Shown here: one piece after another, positions 1-8,336 of the stretch | Position numbering within the stretch: position 1 is the first letter of the stretch | Layout: the number at the start of each line of letters is the position of its first letter | NCBI GenBank assembly: GCA_030267965.1 | Contig: BRYA01001542.1 | Location: 2,966-15,751, forward strand | Reading direction: 5' to 3' | Length of the DNA stretch: 12,786 nucleotides | DNA from: Triparma columacea | Lineage: Eukaryota; Sar; Bolidophyceae; Parmales; Triparmaceae | Program-made: the position numbers and the translations under genes | The notes under the pieces: model-generated | What the model was told of the DNA's origin: nothing | Database searches by the model: none | What the model saw: only the letters and a program-made list of their open reading frames with translations

Positions 1-181
1 GAATGGTTTCTGTGGGGGACGGATGGATTCTAGATGTTGCAAAAAACAAGAAATCAGCCTTTTTGCATTTGAAAAGAGAAAGTTCACTCAGTCCTTGTCC
101 CCTCCCCTCCCCCTCCCCTCCCCCTCCCCTTCCCTTCCCTTAACTCTTACTCCCATTAACTCTTCGCCTACGGCGCCCCCC
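1..181. other. 3' flank of the phosphatase gene with a CT-rich microsatellite
   Basis: No gene is supported here. Positions about 99-140 are a C/T-only low-complexity tract (repeats of ccctcc and cccttcc). The stretch lies just beyond the stop codon of the minus-strand phosphatase and probably holds its 3' UTR. Short open frames across it are products of the pyrimidine bias. Confidence 0.6.
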
Positions 182-1285
182 TTAAATATTCCTGATAACG
201 AATTCCCCCGCGACCGGTTTATGGTCGCTTCCCGTATCTTCATCAATCCAGTCGTACCACAAACACTCCGTCCTCGCGTCCTCCTCCTTCCCCTTTTTAA
301 GTTTGTACGGTTTGTACAGAACTCTGTCCGTGTAGCTCGGTACCCTCCTCTTTGCACTGCTGTCGTATTTTAGACCCTTCCACCTATCCCCCCCTCCCTT
401 CCCTTTCCTCTTCCCCCCCCTACCCCCCTTGTTCTTATCGAGTTTGTAAGTCATAGGGAACCCGATCTTCCCCTCAACAAGTCCCCCCCAAGCCTCCCCC
501 TTAATCCTAACCTTACTTAACTGATCCAACCTCATAAACCTCTCCCCCAAATCCCCCTCCCCTCCATCAACCCCGTCAAGCATACAGTCAACCTCATTAC
601 GAGTAACGTCTAACCTATAATTCAAATCACCAGCCCACCAAACACCATCTGCATTATCCCAAACCCCCTCACCCCATCTCTCCTCACCCGCTTGTCTTAT
701 TCTAATGTAATCATCATTCCTTTCCGTAACCTTACCTTGATGTGCAGCAAGATGACACCCTACAAATACCATTTTACTTCCTGACTTTGTGACTACGTGG
801 ATTATAACACCGCCTTTGTTATGCACGAAATTCCCAACCCCACATGCGACATCAGTAACCTCCACGGACTTTAGGTTTTTAGTTACCCCGTTTTTAACCA
901 TCAGGATTACCTGGACACCACCTATACTATGTATAGCAACCGGTGTATAACTTGGTAAAGCGGTTATTATAGAACGACGGAGATTAAGGCTTCTACGACC
1001 TTCGGTTCGACGGGGTTTTAGGATTTCTGTTTCTTGGGTTGTTATGAATATTATATCAGGTAAGGAGGTGAGACGGGATAAAAGTAAGGGGATTGGGATC
1101 GAGGTTGTCAAAGTCGCTAGATTGTAGGTTAGGACGGCTACTTTTAACGAACGGGTGGAGGGGGGGGGGGAGGGATTTGGTGTTTTACGTTTTGTTGAGG
1201 GGAGGGAGAGAGGGGCGGTTGAGATTGAGGGGATTGAGAGGTGGAGGAGGAGGAGGGAGAGGAGGAGGAGGGAGGTGGACATCAT
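182..1285 (-). CDS. Inositol polyphosphate 5-phosphatase (IPPc catalytic domain) with N-terminal signal sequence
   Basis: The product should remove the 5-phosphate from inositol phosphates or phosphoinositides. I start at the ATG at 1285, giving 367 aa in one exon. The frame stays open to an ATG at 1423, but that extra 46 aa is Thr/Gln/Pro-rich and its first part is antisense to the leucine-rich-repeat relic. From the chosen start, residues 1-24 are a Leu-rich hydrophobic segment like a signal peptide or anchor. Family motifs follow in order: LTYNLA (52-57), a QE pair (84-85) standing for the usual LQE, the NKGG block (156-159), GCHLAAHQ (176-183), the catalytic WWAGDLNYRLD (216-226), FPMTYKLD (276-283), RVPSYTDRVLYK (314-325) and SDHKPV (353-358). 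All main catalytic blocks are present, so the enzyme looks intact. A Lys/Gly-rich linker (about 284-302) is probably a surface loop. Substrate preference cannot be read from the sequence. The signal sequence suggests ER or endomembrane location, which is inference. Confidence 0.93.
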   Translation of the reverse strand: MMSTSLLLLSLLLLHLSIPSISTAPLSLPSTKRKTPNPSPPPSTRSLKVAVLTYNLATLTTSIPIPLLLSRLTSLPDIIFITTQETEILKPRRTEGRRSLNLRRSIITALPSYTPVAIHSIGGVQVILMVKNGVTKNLKSVEVTDVACGVGNFVHNKGGVIIHVVTKSGSKMVFVGCHLAAHQGKVTERNDDYIRIRQAGEERWGEGVWDNADGVWWAGDLNYRLDVTRNEVDCMLDGVDGGEGDLGERFMRLDQLSKVRIKGEAWGGLVEGKIGFPMTYKLDKNKGGRGGKRKGKGGGDRWKGLKYDSSAKRRVPSYTDRVLYKPYKLKKGKEEDARTECLWYDWIDEDTGSDHKPVAGEFVIRNI

Positions 1286-1388
1286 AGTTTGGTTTCTAAG
1301 GGTGGGTGGCGGGGGGTTGAGTAAGGGGGTTAGTAAGGGGTGTTGTTGTGTTGTTGTGTGTGTTGTTGTGTATGGTTGTTTTTGCAGG

Positions 1389-1707
1389 CTAGAAGATGTT
1401 TGCTCCTCCCTCGCAGCCATCACAATCCCAGACTCAGTGACAACACGACTGCTCCTCCCTCGCAGCTATCGCAATCCCGGACGGAGTGACCACGCTTCAT
1501 AATGTCCCCTTCAACGGATGCTCAGCCCTGATGAGACTGAGTTTATCTCCTGCTGTCTATATCGGTGAAGACTGCTTCTCAGACTGCACTGTCCTAATCT
1601 CTGTCGCTGCTGATCAAAATATGTCGACTGTCGAGGACCTCCCCAATTCTAGGTGGAAGTGCAACACCCGCATCCTTGAACGTGTCGCTGTTCTGCTTCT
1701 TACCTGA
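1389..1707 (+). pseudogene. Broken BspA-type leucine-rich-repeat (LRR_5) gene fragment
   Basis: The text is recognisably LRR_5-like: CSSLAAITIPDSVTT at 1401-1445, then CSSLAAIAIPDGVTTL from 1450, then AVYIGEDCFSDC and a C-terminal RWKCNTRILERV ending at a TGA (1705-1707). The two first units are near-identical DNA copies 49 bp apart. Because 49 is not a multiple of three, the second is one base out of frame, and the second frame has a TGA at 1438-1440. Intact proteins of this type repeat about every 23 residues; here only about three units survive and no start codon is evident. I read it as the 3' end of a degraded gene copy. A TTTTTGCAG just before 1389 could be a 3' splice site, so an unseen upstream exon is possible, but the frameshift remains. 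Confidence 0.7.
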
Positions 1708-2118
1708 AGCTTCTCGAAAAGCAGTGTTGTAAGTAGTCCTTTTTAGCTGAAGTTGTACTAGAAACGCTAGTGCTTATGCTGATTGAGAGTATATGGATAT
1801 TTATGTGTGTATTTGGATGTTAAAACTTTGCAAATTAACGCAAAACTGTTTTTAAAGACAAGAAAAGAAATGGAGAAAAATAGGGGATGAAGAGGTGAGG
1901 CGAAAGGTGGAAAAAGAGTGAAGAAACACAACTTGGCACACACCTGTCAGACTTTACGGCAGCTATCCCCTAAGCCTTAGCGCAGCGGCGCGTGGCCTGA
2001 TGCTTGACGATATAATTTGTACGTTCGCCGTACCAGGGAATTGTATTAAAGATAGGGTTAAAAGCTCCAAACTCCACCAGTCACCCTGATCTTCAATTAT
2101 TTTCCTCATTTTATAACA
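1708..2118. other. Intergenic region upstream of the S4-domain gene
   Basis: No coding region or RNA gene is convincing. It is AT-richer than its surroundings and should include the promoter and 5' UTR of the S4 gene. A short perfect inverted repeat, GTACG-ttcgc-CGTAC, sits at 2019-2033 next to a tataat stretch (2010-2015). A tRNA was considered on both strands but no B box is present. Confidence 0.5.
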
Positions 2119-3027
2119 ATGACATTTGCTGCTGTATTAGTAGTTATATTCTCATGTTTAGTATCATATGTTGATAGTTTCTCATTTGTATATCCACCCA
2201 TTGGTGTAGAAACGTCATTTAGTCGTTGTTTGAGCAAAGAATTGAAGACATCCATCACACCGACTTCATCCATTTCCCAACTTCAATTCATCATATATGC
2301 TAAATTACATCCATTACGTCCATCACGCCCATTCACTCTATACCATCTATATCAAACTTCAATAGATGACGATACTTATGATGACACGTCTTCTATTGAC
2401 TCCATCTCCACCTCCTCCTCCTCCTCCAACTCTGATGATCCAATAATTGACCTACAAACCCTATTAAAAATCACCGAAATCGCCCCAACAGGAGGAGTAG
2501 CAAAACTAATGATCCAGTCAGGTTCAGTCAAGCTAAACGGCCTCGTAGAAAAACGCAGGAGCAAGAAGCTATGGTCAACAGATAAGGTAGAGGTAGAGGG
2601 TGTCGAGGTAGACGTCGGTAAGGAGGTAAACGAGAGATCTTACGTTTGGAAGAGGAAGGAAAAAACAGTAAAAGAAAGCAACCAACAGGAAGGGAAGAAG
2701 AAGAACAAGGTGGAAGAGGAGAAACTATTTAAGGGTGAATTCAGAAGCGAGGAATGGAGAGAGGAAAGGAAGAAGAAGAAATACGAGAGGAAACTCAAGA
2801 ACAAAAAGGGGGATAAGAAAACACTCAAACTATCATTCAACACCTCCCTATCCACCCGTACACCAACGGATGATGAAATCAAATTAATCGAGTCTGACCT
2901 CCTTAAAAGGCAGGCCCACAAGGAGCTTAGGGAGTTTAATGAGGCTGATGATATTCGTGTTTACATGCAGCTCGACCATAAGGTTGAGATAAACGACGAC
3001 GACGGACAGTGGTGGATAGGTAATTAA
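2119..3027 (+). CDS. Plastid-targeted S4-domain RNA-binding protein (YbcJ-like) with CysRS-like C-terminal tail
   Basis: One exon of 302 aa, starting at the first ATG. Residues 1-20 are a hydrophobic signal peptide ending DS before FSFVYPP, which fits the bipartite heterokont plastid presequence with Phe at the cleavage site. After a Ser/Thr/Asp-rich linker (81-107), residues about 111-166 form a compact S4 RNA-binding fold of the bacterial YbcJ type: LQTLLKITEIAPTGG, then AKLMIQSGSVKLNG, then a basic turn with KRRSKK and the strand VEVEGVEVDV. Residues about 174-236 are Lys/Glu-rich and probably a charged helix. Residues about 251-300 (DDEIKLIESDLLKR ... FNEADDIRVYMQ ... DDGQWW) resemble the small C-terminal helical tail of cysteinyl-tRNA synthetases, where AD.IRD precedes a short strand and a Trp. 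The protein probably binds rRNA or tRNA in the plastid; this is inference from the S4 family. S4 call firm, tail moderately sure. Confidence 0.85.
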   Translation: MTFAAVLVVIFSCLVSYVDSFSFVYPPIGVETSFSRCLSKELKTSITPTSSISQLQFIIYAKLHPLRPSRPFTLYHLYQTSIDDDTYDDTSSIDSISTSSSSSNSDDPIIDLQTLLKITEIAPTGGVAKLMIQSGSVKLNGLVEKRRSKKLWSTDKVEVEGVEVDVGKEVNERSYVWKRKEKTVKESNQQEGKKKNKVEEEKLFKGEFRSEEWREERKKKKYERKLKNKKGDKKTLKLSFNTSLSTRTPTDDEIKLIESDLLKRQAHKELREFNEADDIRVYMQLDHKVEINDDDGQWWIGN

Positions 3028-3138
3028 AAAGTAGGCTGTTGAGAATAAATCAGTCATAGGCAAACGCTTCACCTTATTTATCATCCTTCACGCTCACTAC
3101 TTAGAAGGACGTTCTATCTTCAAAATCTACCCCCCTTT
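3028..3138. other. Convergent 3' region with a remnant of the repeat boundary
   Basis: The region lies between the S4 gene stop and the first repeat copy. It contains ggcaaacgcttcac at 3059-3072, the same 14 bases that bound each full repeat unit further right (for example at about 3395 and 3669). After it the sequence leaves the repeat, so this is probably the outer edge of the duplicated block or the original 3' flank. Confidence 0.5.
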
Positions 3139-4128
3139 ATCACTTTCTTCTACTCCTCCTCATCCCTTCAGCCCTCTCCTTCCCCCTCAACCCGTTCTGC
3201 GTATAAGGGCTCTGTTCCGTCCTAATAGCCGGGTGATGCTGTCTAACCGCGTCCACAACCTCAGCCCTAACCTCCCCCTCATTCCGTTCCCTCTGTATCA
3301 GGTGTTCCTGTTGCGAATGTTGTCTACGGTTGCGTCCTTCCACGCGTTCCTCGCCGGCATGCCTCTGTTCCCCCCCAACCCCTAATCTAACCTTGGCAAA
3401 CGCTTCACTTGATCACTTTCTTCTACTCCTCCTCATCCCATCAGCCCTCTCCTTCCCCCTCAACCCGTTCTGCGTATAAGGGCTCTGTTCCGTCCTAATT
3501 GCCGGGTGATGCTGTCTAACCGCGTCCACAACCTCAGCCCTAACCTCCCCCTCATTCCGTTCCCTCTGTATCATGTGTTCCTGTTGCTGCTGTTGTCTAC
3601 GGGTGCGTCCTTCCCCGCGCTCCTCCCCGGCATGCCTATGTTCCCCCACAACCCCTAATCTAACCTTGGCAAACGCTTCACTTAATCACTTTCTTCTACT
3701 CCTCCTCATCCCTTCAGCCCTCTCCTTCCCCCTCAACCCGTTCATCGTATAAGGGCTCTGTCCCGTCCTAATTGCCGGGTGGTGTTGTCTAACCGCGTCC
3801 ACAACCTCAGCCCTAACCTCCCCCTCGTTACGTTCCCTCTGCATCAGTCCTGTCATTAGCAAACGCTTTCACGCAATCACTTTCTTCTACTCCTCCTCAT
3901 CCCTTCAGCCCTCTCCTTCCCCCTCGCCCCGTTCATCGTGTAAGGGCTCTGTTCCGTCCTAATAGCCGGGTGATGCTGTCTAACCGCGTCCACAACCTCA
4001 GCCCTAACCTCCCCCTCATTCCGCTCCCTCTGTATCATGTGTTCCTGTTGCGAATGTTGTCTACGGTTGCGTCCTTCCCCGCGCTCCTCGCCGGCATGCC
4101 TTTGCTCCCCCACAACCCCTAATCTAAC
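3139..4128 (-). repeat. Four tandem copies of a terminal-exon cassette (273-bp unit)
   Basis: The same block begins with atcactttcttctactcctc at 3139, 3412, 3685 and 3876. Spacing is 273, 273 and 191 bp. The copies starting at 3139, 3412 and 3876 are full or near-full; the one at 3685 is truncated at its 5' (minus-strand) end near position 3848. Read on the minus strand every copy keeps an open frame with VRLGV, HAGEERGEGR, EVRAEVVDAVRQHHPAIR and RGKERA, and ends RRSRRK plus TGA. 273 is 91 codons, so the three left copies share one frame, separated only by single TGA codons. The fourth copy (3876-4128) is the 3' end of the large gene. Variant bases are shared in a mosaic way between copies, as gene conversion would produce. 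Confidence 0.9.
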
Positions 4129-7100
4129 ATCACCCTGACCAGGCGCGAAGAACATACCCTCCTCTTTACCTCCCTCCCTATTTCCCCCACCACCACCTAA
4201 CCCAAGCTCACCCTCAACCTCCATCCTCCTATGTCTTAATAGCTGTCTTTTCCTCTCGCAGAACTCTAACTCCATTTCCAGTTCCTCCCTTTCCCCCCCA
4301 TCACCCCATTCTTCAGATATTTTTTTAAACTGTCTTCTAATCAACGCTAACTCAGCCGTTGGGTAAACCCCTATTTCCCTCAATCTCCCAACTTCCCCCG
4401 TCACGCCTTTCTCCACGTTGTGGATCTGGGATACTATCTGCTGGGTGTGGGAGAGACGGTTTACCTCGGATGTGAAGGCTGGGTTTGATAACCAGCGACT
4501 CCAATTTGTATCCCACCTTCCTTTCTTCCCCTTCGTGGAAACGTTTGAGTCGGAAGAACGGTCTTCCCTTATTTGGTGTACGTATTTTTCGGATGCTTCG
4601 GCTGAGGCGCGTTTGCAGAAGGTCTTTATTGTTGAGGCGAGCTTGCCGTTTTCAAGCTCCATCAAAAGAGAGGACGCCATCTTTATTAGTTGAAGGTCTG
4701 ATAAGGAGGAGGATTGGGGCATCTTCTTAGGCAAGAACCTTTTCGAAGATGCGAGAGTTTTGTTTGTTAGAGGGTTCGGGTTGTCGTGCGTTGTTAGTGT
4801 TTTTGAGTATAGACATGTTAGATATTCTCAAAACGTTCACCACAAACCACACCCTCCCTTCACCCCTCGCTCACCTGTTGCTATCCGCGCACGTCGGTGG
4901 GACCGTCCCTTGTTGTACTTGTCCCCCCTGTGCCCTCGTATCCAGGAATAGTTTAAGTCCACTATGTTTCTCACAAAGGTACTTTGGCCCTGGTTTACTC
5001 GTGCTCGTAGCCATACAGGCCCTCCACCTGCAAAGGTCGGATAACATTGCAGTGTCCCATTTCTTCTTCGTCTTTGAACCTTTTACACCTGAAGTACCTC
5101 CACCACGAACCATTTGACCGTCAAGTTCACGTGGCCGTCCCACTAAACTAGGGTCGCATGATTCCCATTTCCCGTCCCCAACTTCTCTTACAGGTTTATC
5201 AACAACCTTGTATTGTACCATAACCGCTGCTGTATCACCCCACTCTATAGCGGGACGTGAATCCTTGATTGAACCGTCCTCGTGGTAAGTGTAGAATGAT
5301 GAAGGGGAAGGGGGGAGAGAGGGATTAAACACTGTTGCGTAAGAGTGGGAGTAAGTGGAAGAGGTAGAGGTTGTGGGGGAAGAGGAAGAACCGAAAGCCT
5401 CTGACTCTACGATTGGGGGGGTTAGGATTGTAAAATTGGTGAGGGGGGTAGGGAGGGAGGCTAGGGAAGAGCGTCTCACCTACTGACTCCCCCCAAGCTG
5501 GGGTGCTTAATGGGCGACCGCCAGAACTCGACTGACCGTCTTTTATAGGCATGTCTGGCAAGAGGTCGAGGCTGCGAGGGTGTCGTAAGGGGTTCGCGCT
5601 CTTTGTGTTAGTGTTTTTTTTCGTGACGTTTTCGTGATATATTCAAGTTAACACCCGGCTACCGCGCCTACCATGCGCCGCCCCCTCAGCAAAAACGCCC
5701 TTACCTCGTAGGGAGTTGCAAGGTCGTACTGTTCTCGCCCATGTTCCCCCCCACCACGTTGCGAACTATGTATCCGTTTAAGAGCTCAGTGTGAGAGAGC
5801 TTTGAGAGTGGGGCAAGGTAGCAGTCGTGGATCGGGGGGGAGGTAAGGTCTTCCATCGAGGGGGGGCTGTTCTGCAGGGGCACGTAAAGAGAGGATATGA
5901 GATTGTTGTTGACAATCTCCTTGGGGTAACGCTTCTCGAGCTCGACCCTCTGCGCGGGGGAGAGGAGGGACTTCATGTCGTTCATGTAGGACGACTCCAT
6001 CAGATGCAGAACGGTGGCGGGGGCAAAGTGAAGGGTCTAAAAGTGGGGTGTGAGTGGACGTCGTCTGTGTTAGTGACTCGGGTTTGTCTCCGGTTCAGTG
6101 CCGCCTTTGCTCCTTGACGTTGCGTTACCCTAGACCTCTCCTCACCTTGCCCTGAAATTTCACCGTAAGGATATCTGGGTACGAGAAGATGGTGTCGTTT
6201 TCTTGAGGTTGGTGCTGTGTGTGTTGCGGTAAGAGTTAGGGAATGTCACGATTTCATCCTCCCCCTAGATCGCTTCGAACCCCCTTCCTTCTCCACCCCC
6301 TTCCTTCTCCACCCCCTTCCTTCTCCTCCCCCCTCAAGCCCTCACCTTTCCTCCGTTCGCCTCGTCCACCACATGTTTGTGTCTGTTGATTATCCCGTCT
6401 ATCTTCAGTTCATCCACCTCGCTGATCGTCGTCTCTTTCTTCAGCCTGTCCACCAGGTTCCTGTACTCCACTAGGTCCGCGCCCCCCAGGTTGGTGTCGT
6501 ATAGGCTTTCAATGAACCTTGCCACTACAACTGCGCTGTAGGCTTCGACAGCGTCCTTCGCCGTCGTCCCCTTCATGTACTCCTCAAGCACGACGTGCTC
6601 GTCCTTCTCCCTCTTCCCTCTCCCGCACGCCGCCCTCTCCTCGATGCAGAAGTAAATTCTGTTCCCCATCGGGGTGGCCAGAGCCTGCTCAGCCCCCGGC
6701 CTCCTGTCGGTACACGCACCGATCCCTCCGAGCATCAGCCAGCTCAGAACCTTGGACGAAAGCACGGCAGACGGGCTGAATTTAGGGAGCGGGGGAATGG
6801 GCAGGGCGCCAGTCGCGAACCTACTGAGTGATGCGTTAGGTCCCGCGCCTGAGCCCAGGTTGCCCCCACCTCCCTTGCTAGGCATAGTGAAGCAGACGTT
6901 CTGCAGCGCCAGGAAGAGCGTCCTCTCGTTGTTACAGGGGAGGGAGACCTCGTTCGACATCCCATTGTGGGATGAGTTCCTTCGGGGGTTTCGGGGAGAG
7001 GCTAGGGGGGTGAAGCGGAGGATTCTCGTTACCTGGACGTACTTGTTAGAGGAATCTCCAGGACGAGGGGAGGACCGGGGGGTCGAAGAGGTCTTCGCTA

Positions 7101-8109
7101 GGCGCTGGTTGAGCAGGTGGGCAAAGAAGTTGGCGAGGTTGGAGTACTGCTCGGAACCGGCGAGGGGGCGGTTTATGTCGGTGCAGGAGATATTGAAACC
7201 ATCCATCTCCAATCGGGCGGCGAACCTCTTCCACCTCAGATCCTCCAGCTAAGGGGGGGGCGGAAGGGGTAGTAGAGGCTTAGCAACTTTGTCGGCTTCC
7301 AGGCAACTCTTCCCTATTTGAAAAATACCTTGCCTTGCTTCTTCCCCCCCCCCCCCCCCCCACGCTCACCTTCTCGTTCAATTCCTTATTAACCGTCTCG
7401 TCCAGGTACTCCGACCTCCTGACCCCCCTGATTCTCCCCTTCTCGAACTCCCCCACGCACTCAAATATGAGTTCCCTCAGCCTCCTCTCCACCCCGTTTG
7501 CCTGTATTGATACCTTCCGCTTGTAGAGGGAGTCGCGCATGCGGGCGGTCAGCAGCACGTCCTCGACGCGAGAGCAGACGGAGGCGGCGGATTTAAGCAA
7601 GGTCTGGGAACGGGACTGGGAAAGGGACTTGTTGAGGGCATACAAGCGACGGATCTGGGAACGCTGAAGGGTATAACTGGAGTTTATAAAGGACTGCTGG
7701 GCCTGGTGAACGGAGGGCGGAGGTGTGGAGGGAGGGTGAAGTGAGCAGTGGCAAGGCGGGCATTCGACGGCGACGGTCTCCTCTCCTCAACCTTGAGGCA
7801 ATCGTCATGAACACCCACCTTCATGAGGTTGGGCCCCTCATTCTCCTTCCCCCCTTCATTCCCGGCGTTCATCAGGCTCTGCACGATCCTGTCACTCGTC
7901 GGGATAACATTCTCCACCGATACGAGAATACCGTCCTCCTGAGCAATCAGTTCTCTCGGGGTAAATTTCGAGGCTGGGGGGGGGGGTGGAAGGGAGGTTG
8001 TTGAGATGTCCGAGAAGGGAAAAGATGGATCCAATGGAGCAGACATTGCGACACGGAAGGAGCTGAAGAGGGCATCAACAGGGGCCGTCGAGGAGGTGTA
8101 GGAGGACAT
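3877..8109 (-). CDS. Large multi-exon gene of unrecognised function, about 1,112 aa
   Basis: I assemble eight exons from splice motifs with matching phase: 8109-7819, 7702-7370, 7248-6346, 6214-6146, 6036-5705, 5571-5480, 5331-4875 (or 5406-4875) and 4738-3877. Introns are 116, 121, 131, 109, 133, 148 (or 73) and 136 bp. Donors are mostly GTGAG, with GTGGG and GTAAG once each; several introns have CTAAC before the acceptor. The start is the first ATG after an in-frame TTG at 8172. I do not recognise the family. Visible parts: a Ser/Pro-rich N-terminus; a basic, probably helical region in exon 2 (RRLYALNKSL ... VERRLRELIFE); a long exon 3 with a Ser/Arg/Pro linker; a possible zinc site C-x4-C-x13-C-x2-H (codons within 4964-5032); a charged helical region in exon 8; and a very basic C-terminus, RRSRRK, that could be a nuclear signal. 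A two-gene model is possible: an in-frame TAA sits at 5701-5703 just past the exon-5 donor, and an ATG lies at 5552. The phase match across the 133-bp intron favours one gene. Confidence 0.65.
6279..6326. repeat. 16-bp minisatellite inside an intron of the large gene
   Basis: Three exact tandem copies of acccccttccttctcc occupy 6279-6294, 6295-6310 and 6311-6326. They lie near the 5' splice site of the 131-bp intron (6345-6215, minus strand), where they read as G-rich sequence. Confidence 0.9.
7344..7361. repeat. Homopolymer of 18 C (G18 on the coding strand of the large gene)
   Basis: An uninterrupted run of 18 C lies in the 121-bp intron 7369-7249. On the minus strand it is a G run starting nine bases after the 5' splice site. 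Its exact length may vary or be misassembled. Confidence 0.9.
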
Positions 8110-8336
8110 GGGAGGTGACTTTAAAAAAATCCGGAGACCGGAGACCGAAATCTGAAAATCTGAGAAAGGCAAAAGGCAAGCAGGGCCACTTCAAATCTTC
8201 GTGGTTTGACACAAGGGGGGCATTTTAGCGGGCGTCGTGGCCACAAAGGCTGAGATATCCTTTAAAATCTCTCCAAACTGTGCCATCTCCCTCAAACCTC
8301 TATACCTTATCGCACCGCCCCCAGCCCTCTGGCAAT
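8110..8336. promoter_or_regulatory. Shared 5' region between two divergent genes
   Basis: The large minus-strand gene starts at 8109 and the small membrane-protein gene at 8337, leaving 227 bp for both 5' UTRs and promoters. No clear TATA box or initiator is visible. A short minus-strand open frame at 8286-8191 (31 aa, MAQFGEILKDISAF start, ending TGA) lies upstream of the large gene and could be an upstream ORF or the edge of an unseen 5' exon. Confidence 0.45.

Noticed and set aside
1093..1502. Plus-strand frames rich in Gly/Arg
   Set aside because: They arise from purine-rich DNA opposite the phosphatase N-terminus. Only the last part, from 1389, holds real LRR text.
1950..2040. Possible tRNA or structured RNA
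   Set aside because: There are short GC-rich inverted segments, but no cloverleaf and no B box on either strand.
2640..2921. 93-codon minus-strand frame rich in Ser/Phe/Leu
   Set aside because: It is the antisense shadow of the Lys/Glu-rich segment of the S4 protein.
3139..3876. Three separate small genes
   Set aside because: Each frame lacks its own plausible start and is a copy of the large gene's last exon. They are treated as a duplication array.
6674..7252. 192-codon plus-strand open frame
   Set aside because: It is antisense to exon 3 of the large gene. The minus-strand reading joins in phase to both neighbouring exons, while this frame has no recognisable content.
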